A stretch of DNA of 64,000 nucleotides from Metabacillus halosaccharovorans (GCF_002019635.1 NZ_KV917371.1:1718001-1782000), one strand, 5' to 3'; shown: positions 37,955 through 48,771, numbered from the stretch's first letter. The notes: generated from the letters alone by a model not told the origin. Program-made: numbers and translations.

Positions 37955-38680
37955 TTAGCGGTTGTTTCCATTAAAAGGACGTTGAACAGCATTTCCAAGA
38001 TCGTTTAGTAATTCGTTCACATCTGTATCAATGACATCTTTATCGACTCCGTTTTGAATATCATTATCGATGTTACGAACACGGGTAAATGTCCCTTCAT
38101 CTGTTACAACTTGAACATTTCTTCCATTGGCCATTTTACGAGTTTGACTTGTAATTTTCTCCTTCATATCTTGATTATTTTTATCATTAGAATCAACGGC
38201 CACTAACACGTTATCATCAGTTACTAATACTCGTGCATTATCAACATTGTCCATTTTTTCAATCGCATTTTTTATTTTTTGAGCAGCCTCACCATCACCG
38301 CGATTATAATAACCAACTTCATTTAAATGTCTATGATAATTCGCATCACCATTACTGTAGCGATTATCACGAACAAGACCAGCATCCTTGTCTCCTAGTG
38401 GAACTGTAGGATTGCTTATATCTCGGGTGTTATTTCGATTATTTACTTGGCGAAAATAATGATTTCTATTATCACCATCGTTCATCCCATCCATCATCTC
38501 AGTAACAGGACCTTCATTATCTGCTCCATTTGTATTTTCGTTTGTATAGTATCCTATCGGTTGAGCTTGATCAGTGTTTCTGGTATTTTCTATCGCACCT
38601 TGATCTCCATTACAAGCGGTTAAACCCGTTGTTAAAAGGGCAATCGCAGTAAAAGCTGCAGCTTTTTTACCTTTTGTCAA
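37955..38680 (-). CDS. coxA: CoxA-like YhcN/YlaJ-family sporulation lipoprotein
   Basis: A 241-residue lipoprotein. The N-terminal basic stretch and hydrophobic core end in the lipobox LTAC with lipidated C23. An Asn/Asp-rich, low-complexity middle (NTDQAQPIGYYTNENTNGAD) precedes the YhcN/YlaJ domain (about 130-220, AAQKIKNAIEKMDNVDNARV). CoxA of B. subtilis is a spore cortex-associated protein encoded next to safA, as here. TTG start (38678-38680) eight bases after AGGGAGG; the upstream in-frame extension to 38710 covers the ribosome site and is not coding. Terminator follows directly. Confidence 0.88.
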   Translation of the reverse strand: MTKGKKAAAFTAIALLTTGLTACNGDQGAIENTRNTDQAQPIGYYTNENTNGADNEGPVTEMMDGMNDGDNRNHYFRQVNNRNNTRDISNPTVPLGDKDAGLVRDNRYSNGDANYHRHLNEVGYYNRGDGEAAQKIKNAIEKMDNVDNARVLVTDDNVLVAVDSNDKNNQDMKEKITSQTRKMANGRNVQVVTDEGTFTRVRNIDNDIQNGVDKDVIDTDVNELLNDLGNAVQRPFNGNNR

Positions 38681-38808
38681 AACAACAACCTCCCTGGAAT
38701 ATATATACAAGTGTATTGAGCATTAGATATGCTCAATACTATCTTGTACTTTAACAAGGGAGATGACTCTGTTAGTTATCGGAAACGTGGTTAAATTTAT
38801 GGGAAATG

Positions 38809-38842
38809 AAAAAAGCAGGAGTAAGAGAACTCTCCTGCTTTC
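38809..38842 (-). terminator. Intrinsic terminator after safA
   Basis: Minus-strand AAGCAGGAG and CTCCTGCTT form a stem followed by six T, starting ten bases after the safA stop codon. Confidence 0.88.
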
Positions 38843-38852
38843 ACATTTATTC

Positions 38853-40241
38853 TTAATCTTCATCTTCTTCGCGATCATAATTCGGCATTCCAAACATTTG
38901 ACCACCTGCACCCGGCATTTGTTGGGCCGGATTAAATTCATTTTGGCCTTGTGGAAATTGTTGTGGTGCCATCATAGGCTGCTGACCATAGTAAGGTTGT
39001 TGTGGTGCCATCATAGGCTGCTGACCATAGTAAGGTTGTTGTGGTGCCATCATGGGCTGCTGACCATAGTAAGGTTGTGGTGCCATCATGGGCTGCTGAC
39101 CGTAATAAGGTTGTTGCATCGGCATCTGATAGCCATATGGTGCTGGTGCCGGTCCACCGCATCCACAATCTCCCTGATCATACGCAGGAGCCACTGCTTG
39201 CGGGTATGGTTGATTCGGCATATTTGAGTGATTTTCATAATCATCATCAGGTGCTTCACCATATGCTCCTAATACTTGATTCGGATAACCTCCAAATCCC
39301 GGTCCCGGCATTACAGGTGAAACAGGTACTCCGGCATATGGATTAACCGGGAAGCCCGGTCCATAATGAGCAGGAGCCACTCCTTGAGGATATGGCATAT
39401 TTGGCATACCCGTGTGATCTTCATAATCATAATCATCATCGTCGTCTTCATCAAATTCAGCCGGGCTAACTGCTGTTGGGTAGGGCTGCTGCTGAGTTGG
39501 CGGCATCATTGCGGGATTATAACCATATGGCATCGGGTGCATTGGATAATAAGGCGGACAAAGTCCTGAACCCGGTAAAACAGGCGATACTGGAACCATG
39601 TACTGTGGTGCAACATATTGCGGTTGATACATGGCAGGTTGCGTTTGTGTTGGCATCTGCATATTCGGAATGTTCGGCATGTTTGGTACATTCGGCATAT
39701 TTGCCATATCTTTTAAATCCTCCTCATGTTTTTCTTCTGGTAAGTAATATGGCTCTGCTTTTTCAACTTCTGCCTCTTCTTTTGTCATTTCAGGTAACAC
39801 ATTTGCCGGCTTTTGTGGTAAAGGTGGATTAGCCATATTTGGCATCATCGCCATATTCACCGTATAATAATTATTCACATCCATCCCAGTATATACCGGA
39901 TGTTGAGCATTAGGTACAGGAGGTATAAATGGTTTTGATGGTTTTTCTGTTACAGGCTCTTTTGGAACTGTATCTTCAACATCAACAACTGCCTTTGGCT
40001 TTTCTTTTGCAAATGGATGCTCAGCTTTCGGCATTTCCTTCTTAATTGGTGCAGCCTGTTGAATCGGCGCTTCTTTTTTCACTGCAATATTTCCGGAAGG
40101 TACTTTAATTTTCATGCCTGGCATAATTAAATCCGGGTTACTTAATTGTGTATTCATACTCTTTAACTCTTCAAAATCAACCCCATATTTTTTAGCAATT
40201 TTCCATAAAGTATCGCCTTTTTGGACAATATGAATTTTCAA
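38853..40241 (-). CDS. safA: Spore coat morphogenetic protein SafA
   Basis: A 462-residue LysM protein that anchors coat assembly at the cortex/coat interface with SpoVID. The LysM domain is residues 1-50 (MKIHIVQKGDTLWKIAKKYG ... MPGMKIKVPSG). Then come an acidic Pro-rich linker and a long Met/Pro/Tyr/Gln-rich C-terminal half. This half includes NMPNVPNMPNIPNM and, near the end, four tandem units YYGQQPMMAPQQP. The C-terminal 100 residues contain few charged residues until DREEDED. TTG start (40239-40241) after TAGGAGGG; the frame upstream to 40280 is not coding. B. subtilis SafA also makes a short C30 form from an internal start; several internal Met codons here would allow this. Confidence 0.92.
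   Translation of the reverse strand: MKIHIVQKGDTLWKIAKKYGVDFEELKSMNTQLSNPDLIMPGMKIKVPSGNIAVKKEAPIQQAAPIKKEMPKAEHPFAKEKPKAVVDVEDTVPKEPVTEKPSKPFIPPVPNAQHPVYTGMDVNNYYTVNMAMMPNMANPPLPQKPANVLPEMTKEEAEVEKAEPYYLPEEKHEEDLKDMANMPNVPNMPNIPNMQMPTQTQPAMYQPQYVAPQYMVPVSPVLPGSGLCPPYYPMHPMPYGYNPAMMPPTQQQPYPTAVSPAEFDEDDDDDYDYEDHTGMPNMPYPQGVAPAHYGPGFPVNPYAGVPVSPVMPGPGFGGYPNQVLGAYGEAPDDDYENHSNMPNQPYPQAVAPAYDQGDCGCGGPAPAPYGYQMPMQQPYYGQQPMMAPQPYYGQQPMMAPQQPYYGQQPMMAPQQPYYGQQPMMAPQQFPQGQNEFNPAQQMPGAGGQMFGMPNYDREEDED
38957..39113 (-). repeat. Tandem 39-bp repeats inside safA
   Basis: Three near-identical 39-base units plus a 36-base variant encode four copies of YYGQQPMMAPQ(Q)P. Differences are mostly silent (for example ATCATAGG versus ATCATGGG). 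The missing CAA codon in one unit gives the shorter copy. Copy number is likely to vary between strains. Confidence 0.9.
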
Positions 40242-40548
40242 CGCTTTCCCTCCTAAGCAAAGAAATAAATCTACCATCATTTATTCATGATGGAGGAATG
40301 AACATAATGATTTTCTCTTCCAATTCATTGATTTCATGATGTTGAACAAGTTATAAACAAATGATAATGCCAACAATCTTCATAACAATTTATGAATGGG
40401 AATTGGTGATTATGATAAAAATACTTTTAAAAGTGGATAAACCTATAAAAACAAACTTATTAACAAGCATATGAAGATGCCGATAAAAATATTAACCAAA
40501 CTCAAAAGAACCGGCCACTTCAATGATAGTGGCCGGTTCTTTTCTCTC
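40242..40548. other. Intergenic region between nadA and safA
   Basis: A 307-base AT-rich gap. Its right end holds the nadA terminator (40504-40543). Near safA there is a small palindrome CCATCAT-TTATTC-ATGATGG (40274-40293). The safA promoter, sigma-E dependent in B. subtilis, must lie near 40290-40330, but I see no strong -10/-35 pair. No gene is evident. Confidence 0.5.
40504..40543 (-). terminator. Strong intrinsic terminator after nadA
   Basis: AAAAGAACCGGCCACT (40504-40519) pairs perfectly with AGTGGCCGGTTCTTTT (40528-40543) over an eight-base loop, five bases beyond the nadA stop codon. It closes the nadBCA operon. Confidence 0.95.
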
Positions 40549-41658
40549 TTATACATTCGCTAACATACGGTCTAAAGCCAGGACAGCATCCTTTGTAATA
40601 TTGCCCGGCACTGTAATTTGGTTAATAATTTCCCCGCTTTCCAGACCTTCTAACGTCCATAAAAGGTGAGGTAGATCAATTCGATTCATTGTTAAACATG
40701 GGCACATAAAAGGATTTAGAGAAACAATCCTTTTGTTTTCGTGGTTTTGAATTAATCGATTTACGAGATTCATCTCTGTTCCTATCGCCCATTTTGTTCC
40801 TTCTTCTGCCGCTTCTATCATGTCAATAATATACTTTGTGGACCCCGCATAATCAGATAACTCCACAACTTCACGGCTGCATTCCGGATGAACAATAATC
40901 TTCATATCCGGTTCTGTTTGACGAATATGTTCAATATTCTTCACTGTGAAATTTTCATGGACCGAGCAGTGGCCTTTCCAAAGAATAACAATAATATCTT
41001 CAACATTACCAGTATATTCAAGCTCATTGCTGATTGGATTCCATATGGCCATTCGATCTAATGGGATACCCAAGTCAAAGGCTGTATTTCTTCCTAGATG
41101 CTGGTCTGGTAAAAATAAAATTCTTTCTTTTTGCTGAAAAGCCCACTCCAACATTTTTTTTGCATTTGAAGAAGTGACCGTTGCCCCACCATTTTTACCA
41201 ACAAATGCTTTAATAGCAGCTGTGGAATTAACATATGTTAAAGGTAAAATTGTATCTCCAAATATGTTTTGAAGTTTTTCCCAAGCACGATCTGTTTGTT
41301 CAATATCTGCCATATCCGCCATAGAACAACCTGCTCTCATGTCAGGCAGAATGACTTTTTGATTTTGAGATGTAAGCATGTCCGCTGTTTCAGCCATAAA
41401 ATGAACACCGCAAAAAACAATAAATTCTGCTTCTTTATTTAGTGCTGCTGCCTGTGCCAGCTGCAGAGAATCTCCAGTTACATCGGAAAATTGGACAACC
41501 TCATCTTTTTGATAATGATGTCCGGGGATATAAAGCTTTGAGCCAAATTTTTTCTTTATTTCGCGGACTCGTTTTTCCATTTCCTCTATTGTTAAGTTCT
41601 TATAGGTTTCCGGCATCATTTCTCTTTTTTCATGTTCTAAAATATCAAGTAATTCCAT
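40549..41658 (-). CDS. nadA: Quinolinate synthase NadA
   Basis: [4Fe-4S] enzyme of 369 residues that condenses iminoaspartate with dihydroxyacetone phosphate to quinolinate, the second step of de novo NAD synthesis. The three cluster cysteines are C111 in [10 protein letters not shown], one in [14 protein letters not shown] and one in the [12 protein letters not shown] segment. ATG after AGGGGGAAT. Last gene of nadB-nadC-nadA, 12 bases after nadC. The NifS desulfurase encoded divergently probably supplies sulfur for its cluster (known in B. subtilis). Confidence 0.98.
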   Translation of the reverse strand: MELLDILEHEKREMMPETYKNLTIEEMEKRVREIKKKFGSKLYIPGHHYQKDEVVQFSDVTGDSLQLAQAAALNKEAEFIVFCGVHFMAETADMLTSQNQKVILPDMRAGCSMADMADIEQTDRAWEKLQNIFGDTILPLTYVNSTAAIKAFVGKNGGATVTSSNAKKMLEWAFQQKERILFLPDQHLGRNTAFDLGIPLDRMAIWNPISNELEYTGNVEDIIVILWKGHCSVHENFTVKNIEHIRQTEPDMKIIVHPECSREVVELSDYAGSTKYIIDMIEAAEEGTKWAIGTEMNLVNRLIQNHENKRIVSLNPFMCPCLTMNRIDLPHLLWTLEGLESGEIINQITVPGNITKDAVLALDRMLANV

Positions 41659-41670
41659 CTTCCATTCCCC

Positions 41671-42501
41671 CTATTTAACGTTCAAACTTATATCCAATGA
41701 TTGATATGAATGAGTCAGCATCCCTAACGAAATATAATCAACATTTGTGTTTCTATAGTCAGCAAGATTATGAAACCCAATGCCCCCTGATGCTTCTGTA
41801 ATAATTGATTTTGGCGTGATCTCAACGAATCTTGCCACTTCTTCAGGTGATCGATTATCAAACATAATAACATCTGCTCTTACATCAATTGCTTCATGAA
41901 GTTGTTCTTCCGTCTCAATTTCAACTTCAATCTTCACCATATGACCTGTTTGCTTTCTCACTTTTTTTACAGCGTTTGAAATTGAACCAGCAAACGCAAT
42001 GTGGTTATCTTTTATCATGACTCCATCGTAAAGTCCAAATCGGTGATTAAAACCTCCACCACAACGTACCGCATATTTTTCAAACATTCTAAAGCCTGGT
42101 GATGTTTTTCTGGTGTCACAAATTCTCGTGTGGTTAGAATTTAGCTTCAGAACAGCTGTATTGGTTAAGGTAGCAATCCCGCTCATTCGTTGTAAAATAT
42201 TTAAAATCACACGTTCCCCACTTAAAATAACAGAAACAGGGCCTCTTATTTCAGCGATGATGTCTCCTTTCTTTACGTTTTCTCCATCTTGTTTTTTTAC
42301 ATTTACTTGAAGATCCGTTTGGAACAAAGAATAACCAATTTCGATTATATCTGCTCCTGCAAAAAGACCATCTTCTTTTGCAATTATGATGGCCTCACCT
42401 TCCGATTCCTTACCAAAAATTGTGTGACTGGAGATATCTATCTCTCCAAGATCCTCCAAAAAGAATTCTTCCAACTTCTTCTTTATTTTGATCGTATGCA
42501 T
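41671..42501 (-). CDS. nadC: Nicotinate-nucleotide pyrophosphorylase NadC
   Basis: Quinolinate phosphoribosyltransferase of 276 residues converting quinolinate and PRPP to nicotinate mononucleotide and CO2. Family segments RICDTRKTSPGFRMFEKYAVRCGGGFNHR and LYDGVMIKDNHI are present, as is the phosphate-binding ITEASGGIGFHN. The ATG at 42499-42501 lies one base after the nadB stop codon and behind GTGGGGG contributed by nadB codons, so the two are tightly coupled; the frame upstream to 42516 is rejected. Confidence 0.98.
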   Translation of the reverse strand: MHTIKIKKKLEEFFLEDLGEIDISSHTIFGKESEGEAIIIAKEDGLFAGADIIEIGYSLFQTDLQVNVKKQDGENVKKGDIIAEIRGPVSVILSGERVILNILQRMSGIATLTNTAVLKLNSNHTRICDTRKTSPGFRMFEKYAVRCGGGFNHRFGLYDGVMIKDNHIAFAGSISNAVKKVRKQTGHMVKIEVEIETEEQLHEAIDVRADVIMFDNRSPEEVARFVEITPKSIITEASGGIGFHNLADYRNTNVDYISLGMLTHSYQSLDISLNVK

Positions 42502-42502
42502 G

Positions 42503-44053
42503 TTAAACCCCCACAAACATTTCGGATTTTGTTATCATTACTTGTTTTCTTTGCCAATTCTGATCATTTCGTTCAGGATAATCAATTCGATAGTGTCCGC
42601 CTCTACTTTCTGTTCTTTTAAAAGCAGATGTTGCAATAATCCAGCCAATTGTTAACATATTGATGACTTCTATTTCATTTATTGTGAAAACCTTCACATT
42701 GATATTTTGAAAAGATATTTGATCCCGGTATTTCTCAAACCACTTTATTGCAAGCTGTAATCCAGTATTAGACCTTTGAATTCCAACATATGTGGACATG
42801 ATTTCTTGTATTTGTTTTTTTGTTGGTAATTTCGGCTTTTCATTTACTTGTTTAGCTGTATTTTTTGTTGTTCTCGAATGAGTTACTTCTGCCGATATGG
42901 ATGAGATATAGTTTGCTATCCTTTTTCCAAACACAAGCCCTTCCAGAAGGGAATTACTTGCTAATCGATTAGCACCATGTACACCTGTACAAGCTGCCTC
43001 TCCTACTGCAAAAAGATGTTGAATACTTGTCTCACCATTCTCATTTGTTTTAATCCCCCCCATTAAAAAATGCATTCCCGGGGAAACTGGGATCTTACCA
43101 CTTGCTAAATTAATATCATACTGTTTACAAAGTGCTGTTATCGTTGGAAATCTGGAATTAAAATTATTTATTGAGGAAATATCAAGAAATACCTGATTTC
43201 CTTTTTCCATCTCATCAAATATCGCTCGGGACACTACATCTCTTGGAGCAAGATCTCCCTGATGATGGATGGTATGCATAAATGCTTCTCCATTTTGTGT
43301 AACTAAAGAGGCACCTTCTCCTCTAACTGCTTCAGAAATAAGGCCAACACACTTTCCGTTAATATGAAGCATTGTTGGATGAAATTGGACAAATTCCATG
43401 TCTGCTAACTCAGCACCAGCCCGAAAAGCCATGGCGATTCCATCACCGGTAATGACATCTGTATTTGATGTTTGACCATAAACCGCACCACAACCTCCAC
43501 TTGCAATGATGACATGACTTGCAAAATATGAGTTTATTTCACCTTGATTATTTTTTGTGTTAACTCCTTGGCAACAATTTTGTTCAATTATTAAATCTAT
43601 TGCTATTTCATTTTCAACAATTTGTACGTAAGGTTTTGATTGATAAAATAGAAAACTAGTTAACTCTTTCCCTGTCGCATCTCCGCCAGCATGAATAATC
43701 CGATGATGGCTATGTGCTCCTTCTTTACCGAGTAAAAGCTGTCCCTTTGTATCACAATCAAACTTTACACCTCGATGAATCCACTCATTTAATTCTCTAG
43801 GACCTTCTTGAACGAGATATTCTACGTTTTTCACGTTATTGTGATAACACCCGGCAGCAATTGTATCCTCGAAATGATTTTTCCATGAGTCATTATTAGC
43901 AACTGCTGCTGCAATACCACCTTGAGCAAGCATTGAATTACTTTGTGACCATGAAGATTTCGTGATTATTTTCACATGTTTATGACGTAGATGGTATGCA
44001 ACAGTTAGAGCCGCAAGTCCACTACCGATTATAATAACATCTGTTTGAGGCAT
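42503..44053 (-). CDS. nadB: L-aspartate oxidase NadB
   Basis: Flavoprotein of 516 residues oxidising L-aspartate to iminoaspartate, first step of NAD synthesis. N-terminal FAD-binding GSGLAALTVAYHL, the succinate-dehydrogenase-like GGIAAAVANNDSW, catalytic region MEFVQFHPTMLH and RGEGASLVT, and the C-terminal helical domain. ATG after ACAGGAGGG. First gene of the operon; a NadR operator overlaps its promoter. Normal length. Confidence 0.97.
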   Translation of the reverse strand: MPQTDVIIIGSGLAALTVAYHLRHKHVKIITKSSWSQSNSMLAQGGIAAAVANNDSWKNHFEDTIAAGCYHNNVKNVEYLVQEGPRELNEWIHRGVKFDCDTKGQLLLGKEGAHSHHRIIHAGGDATGKELTSFLFYQSKPYVQIVENEIAIDLIIEQNCCQGVNTKNNQGEINSYFASHVIIASGGCGAVYGQTSNTDVITGDGIAMAFRAGAELADMEFVQFHPTMLHINGKCVGLISEAVRGEGASLVTQNGEAFMHTIHHQGDLAPRDVVSRAIFDEMEKGNQVFLDISSINNFNSRFPTITALCKQYDINLASGKIPVSPGMHFLMGGIKTNENGETSIQHLFAVGEAACTGVHGANRLASNSLLEGLVFGKRIANYISSISAEVTHSRTTKNTAKQVNEKPKLPTKKQIQEIMSTYVGIQRSNTGLQLAIKWFEKYRDQISFQNINVKVFTINEIEVINMLTIGWIIATSAFKRTESRGGHYRIDYPERNDQNWQRKQVMITKSEMFVGV

Positions 44054-44071
44054 AGCACCCTCCTGTAATTT

Positions 44072-44118
44072 ACACCTGTCTTGACACCTATATTTACATA
44101 AATTTAAAATAATGACAA
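44072..44118. promoter_or_regulatory. Divergent nadB / nifS promoters with NadR (NiaR) operator
   Basis: Plus strand: TTGACA (44081-44086), 18 bases, TAAAAT (44105-44110) for nifS-nadR. Minus strand: TTGTCA (44113-44118), 16 bases, a TAAATA box (44091-44096) for nadBCA. The palindromic segment ACACCTGTCTTGACACCT (44072-44089) overlaps the nifS -35 box and the start region of nadB. It looks like the nicotinate-dependent NadR/NiaR (YrxA) operator, so one bound repressor could shut both promoters. Confidence 0.7.
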
Positions 44119-44168
44119 GAGTTTTTATTTATAGTCTAAAAGATTAAGAGTAAACGGGAGTGAAAAAA

Positions 44169-45296
44169 TTGATCTATTTTGATTACGCTGCAACAACACC
44201 GATGAGCGAAAATGCACTTAATATATATGCAAAAGCTGCAAAAAATGCCTATGGCAACAGCAGCAGCCTTCACGATATTGGAGACATTTCAGCACGTACT
44301 CTTTCTGCCTCCAGGAAAGTTATTGCAACGATCATCAATGGACATGAAAAGGGAGTTTATTTCACTAGTGGCGGCACTGAAGCAAATATCTTAACTGTAC
44401 AATCTTTATTAAATGGTATACAGCATAAAAAGCATATTATTACAACAGCAAATGAACATTCATCTCTTCATACGTTCTTTAAAAACCTCGAATCAAAGGG
44501 CTATGAAGTTTCGTATTTAAAGCCGAATCAGCAAGGTATTATTACACTGAACCAGATTCAAAGTGAAGTAAGTAAGGAAACAGCCCTGGTGTCGATTCAG
44601 CACGGAAATTCCGAAATTGGCACCATTAATCCTATTGAAGATATTGGCCTATTTTTAAGAGAAAAGAGGGTTCTTTTTCATAGTGATTGTGTCCAAACGT
44701 TCGGCAAAATACCTATTGATGTTAAACATATTGATGCAATTAGCATCTCAAGCCATAAAATCTACGGCCCTAAAGGTGTGGGAGCAGCTTATATTAGCCC
44801 TTCAGTTCATTGGCAGCCTATTTTACCCGGAACTACACATGAATCAGGCTTCCGGCCCGGTACTGTGGACGTTCCCGCGATAGCAGCTTTCGCAACAGCT
44901 GCCAGCGATATTTCAAAAGATCAACAAAAGTTGTATGATCATTTTGTCCAACTAAAAAATCAGCTTATTGAGTTTCTGGAGCCTTATCACGATAAAATCA
45001 GCTTAATAAACGCTCATTTACCACACACATTGCCAAATATCCTTCCCTTTCTTTTTAATGGAATTGAGGGGCAATATGTCATGTTGGAAGCAAATCGTTT
45101 TGGTATGGCCATTTCAACAGGAAGTGCATGTCAAGTTGGCATGCAGGCACCTTCACGTTCTATACTGGCTATAGGGTATAATGAACAACAAGCGAAACAA
45201 TATGTTAGAATCTCTTTGGGTAAAGACACAACATTTACACAAATCGAGAAATTAGGTAAAGTACTGATCAACATTGTTGAAAACTTTCGAAAATGA
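44169..45296 (+). CDS. nifS: Cysteine desulfurase NifS (NAD-linked)
   Basis: A 375-residue PLP enzyme with K197 in SSHKIYGPKG and the active cysteine C321 in STGSACQVG. Its place, divergent from nadBCA and upstream of nadR, marks it as the dedicated sulfur donor for the NadA [4Fe-4S] cluster. The frame opens at a GTG at 44160 that has no ribosome site; the TTG at 44169 follows GGGAGTG by six bases and gives the family start MIYFDYAATTPMSE. Twelve bases separate it from nadR. It differs clearly from the iscS product at 8149-9288. Confidence 0.95.
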   Translation: MIYFDYAATTPMSENALNIYAKAAKNAYGNSSSLHDIGDISARTLSASRKVIATIINGHEKGVYFTSGGTEANILTVQSLLNGIQHKKHIITTANEHSSLHTFFKNLESKGYEVSYLKPNQQGIITLNQIQSEVSKETALVSIQHGNSEIGTINPIEDIGLFLREKRVLFHSDCVQTFGKIPIDVKHIDAISISSHKIYGPKGVGAAYISPSVHWQPILPGTTHESGFRPGTVDVPAIAAFATAASDISKDQQKLYDHFVQLKNQLIEFLEPYHDKISLINAHLPHTLPNILPFLFNGIEGQYVMLEANRFGMAISTGSACQVGMQAPSRSILAIGYNEQQAKQYVRISLGKDTTFTQIEKLGKVLINIVENFRK

Positions 45297-45308
45297 AAGG
45301 AAGATAAA

Positions 45309-45857
45309 ATGAATTCCGGGAAATTACTAGGGGAAGAAAGAAGAAATCTATTACTGGATAAATTATTAAAAGCAAGCAAACCCATTACAGGTGGTGAGCT
45401 TGCTGCATTTGCCAATGTAAGCAGACAGGTGATTGTTCAAGATATTTCATTGTTAAAAGCAAAAAACCATCCTATTATCGCAACAAGTCAAGGGTACGTG
45501 TATTTAGAAAAAAATACACAAGATCAGCCATTACTGGAGAGACTGATTGCTTGTAAGCATTCACCTTCAGATACAAAAGAAGAATTAACTATACTTGTTG
45601 ACCATGGTGTTTTTGTAAAAGATGTCATCGTGGAGCATCCTGTCTATGGGGAATTAACTGCCTCCATTAGAGTTGGAAATCGTATTGAAGTAGAGGAATT
45701 TATAAAAAAGATCAGCTTAAACAAGGCCTCATATCTTTCACAATTAACAGAAGGACTGCACTTGCATACATTACAAGCAGATTCGATTGATAAACTTGAT
45801 CGTGCTTGTCATGATTTAGATAAGGCAGGAATTTTGGTAAAAGAAGAGGATAATTAG
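45309..45857 (+). CDS. nadR: NAD biosynthesis repressor NadR/NiaR (YrxA)
   Basis: A 182-residue repressor with an N-terminal HTH_11 winged helix (RRNLLLDKLLKASKPITGGE ... ANVSRQVIVQDISLLK) and a C-terminal 3H domain whose histidines (VDHG, VEHP, LHLHT) bind metal and nicotinic acid. It represses nadBCA and its own nifS-nadR operon when nicotinate is present. ATG after GAAAGGAAG. A strong terminator follows. The protein family and neighbourhood match B. subtilis YrxA. Confidence 0.93.
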   Translation: MNSGKLLGEERRNLLLDKLLKASKPITGGELAAFANVSRQVIVQDISLLKAKNHPIIATSQGYVYLEKNTQDQPLLERLIACKHSPSDTKEELTILVDHGVFVKDVIVEHPVYGELTASIRVGNRIEVEEFIKKISLNKASYLSQLTEGLHLHTLQADSIDKLDRACHDLDKAGILVKEEDN

Positions 45858-45870
45858 TTATTAAAAGGGT

Positions 45871-45905
45871 AGCGCCGCAAAATAAATATTTTGCGGCGCT
45901 TATTA
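45871..45905. terminator. Bidirectional terminator between nadR and pheA
   Basis: AGCGCCGCAAAATA (45871-45884) pairs with TATTTTGCGGCGCT (45887-45900), a 14-bp stem with a two-base gap (effective loop larger), then TATTAT. It serves the convergent nadR and pheA transcripts. Confidence 0.88.
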
Positions 45906-45928
45906 TATGTTTCAATAAAGAGGGATCG

Positions 45929-46813
45929 TTAGACACCTTCTTCAATTTCCTGACGTATAAAATAGGCCTCATAAGTACCTAACAGCTTTACTCCGCAACC
46001 TAAAGCCTCTAACTCGGCAATCGCTCCCGGAATCAGAACCTCATCAACTCTCATATCGATATCTATTATAAAGAAATAATTCCCTAAACCTGTTTTCATA
46101 GGTCTTGATTCTATTTTCGAAAGATTTAGCTTTCGCCATGTAAAAGCCGATAATACTTGATGAAGAGCACCTGACTGATCAGACGGTAACGTCACCATGA
46201 GTGTTGTTTTTTCTTTTTCAGCTGTAAGCTTCTTACTAGGAAATTTACCATCAACTGTTGGATGTACAATTGCAAACCGGGTATGATTATAATGATAATC
46301 ATGAATATTTGGTTGTACGATCTCTAATCCATATTCCTTAGCAGCTAGTTTATTTGCTATGGCTGCCACTAATTCCTCAGGATTATTTTTTACATATTGA
46401 GCAGCTGCCCCTGTACTTGTTGCATAATCATATGTAATCCCCTTAAAGCTTTTATGCAAAAATTTATGACATTGCGCAATGGCATGGGAATGAGAATATA
46501 CACGAGAGACACTTCTCCAAGCCTCTTTATTAGCAGGATGTACCATAAAATGTTGTTCAATTGGTGATACTATTTCACCGACAATATATAAGGGTTGTTC
46601 ATGTATTAAATAATCGATCGTTAAATTAACTGAGCCCTCAAGTGCATTTTCTGTCGGTACAACAGCTAAATCAATTTCACCCTCTGCCACAGCATCAATG
46701 CATTGAGGAATGGTCGAATAGGCAATCTGCTCAATTTCCTCTCCGAAATATGATTGTACAGCTAAGTGGGTAAATGTTGCTCTTGGACCTAAAAATCCTA
46801 CTCTAATTGACAA
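45929..46813 (-). CDS. pheA: Prephenate dehydratase PheA
   Basis: Monofunctional prephenate dehydratase of 294 residues (prephenate to phenylpyruvate, phenylalanine pathway). PDT domain about 1-190 with the N-terminal FLGPRATFTHLAV, the VVPTENALEGSVNLT stretch and catalytic NHTRF; regulatory ACT domain about 205-285 with ESRPMKTGLGNYFF for phenylalanine feedback. TTG start (46811-46813), with AAGGAG ten bases upstream. It follows pheB by 14 bases. Confidence 0.95.
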   Translation of the reverse strand: MSIRVGFLGPRATFTHLAVQSYFGEEIEQIAYSTIPQCIDAVAEGEIDLAVVPTENALEGSVNLTIDYLIHEQPLYIVGEIVSPIEQHFMVHPANKEAWRSVSRVYSHSHAIAQCHKFLHKSFKGITYDYATSTGAAAQYVKNNPEELVAAIANKLAAKEYGLEIVQPNIHDYHYNHTRFAIVHPTVDGKFPSKKLTAEKEKTTLMVTLPSDQSGALHQVLSAFTWRKLNLSKIESRPMKTGLGNYFFIIDIDMRVDEVLIPGAIAELEALGCGVKLLGTYEAYFIRQEIEEGV

Positions 46814-46827
46814 CTATCTTCAACTCC

Positions 46828-47271
46828 TTATGCTCCCTGACCTAAAATCTCTACTTTCTCAACAAACTCTAAACGTTTTAATTTCGCCATTAAGTGATTG
46901 ATATCTTCGTTCATTCCATTCGTATTGAGCGATAATGTCACATTGGCTCTCCCCTGGATTGGGATTGTCTGATGAATCGTCAGAACATTACAGCCTGCAT
47001 TTGCAACGACTGACAACAATTGTGAGAGTGTTCCACTCCGATCTTCTAAATGGAAAAAAAGGGTGATTAATTTTTCCTTTACCATTGTATGAAAAGGGAA
47101 GACAGCATCACGGTATTTATAAAAAGCACTTCGGCTCATATCTACCCGTTGAACCGCTTCTGCAACTGAATCAACTTTGCCTCGTTCAATTAATTTCTTT
47201 ACTTCAAGCGTTTTTTTCATTGCTTCCGGAAGTATATCTTCTCTCACTAAATAAAAGGTATCATCCTTCAT
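46828..47271 (-). CDS. pheB: ACT-domain protein PheB
   Basis: A 147-residue protein with an N-terminal helical/HTH-like part ([21 protein letters not shown]) and a C-terminal ACT domain (about 70-147, [24 protein letters not shown]). It is named PheB for its operon with pheA; an amino-acid-responsive regulatory role is inferred, and an older claim of chorismate mutase activity is not supported by the sequence. ATG start. Lies between obg and pheA. Confidence 0.92.
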   Translation of the reverse strand: MKDDTFYLVREDILPEAMKKTLEVKKLIERGKVDSVAEAVQRVDMSRSAFYKYRDAVFPFHTMVKEKLITLFFHLEDRSGTLSQLLSVVANAGCNVLTIHQTIPIQGRANVTLSLNTNGMNEDINHLMAKLKRLEFVEKVEILGQGA

Positions 47272-47436
47272 GTTTTCCCTCCCACAATTTTCTCAATGTA
47301 GATAATTTATCACAATATTGGCTAAATTTCTTCTGTTTTCCTAAGAAAAGCAGAAGATTTGTCTAAAAATCAACATATGTATCGGTTCATACGTAAAAAG
47401 AGAGCCGTATCCAGCCCTCTTCTCAGATCTTCTATG

Positions 47437-48735
<1,299 letters not shown>

Positions 48736-48771
48736 CTATTTAACTCTCATAAAGAAGTATCCTTCTTCAGC

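Noticed and set aside
38957-39113. Regular repeat array that could be mistaken for CRISPR
   Set aside because: Units are contiguous without unique spacers and encode in-frame peptide repeats of SafA; no cas genes nearby.
40349-40441. Two DnaA-box-like words (TTATAAACA and TTATCCACT) in the nadA-safA gap, hinting at an origin or DnaA titration site
   Set aside because: Each has one mismatch to TTATNCACA, they are only two, the region is AT-rich so such words are expected by chance, and no dnaA/dnaN neighbourhood is present.
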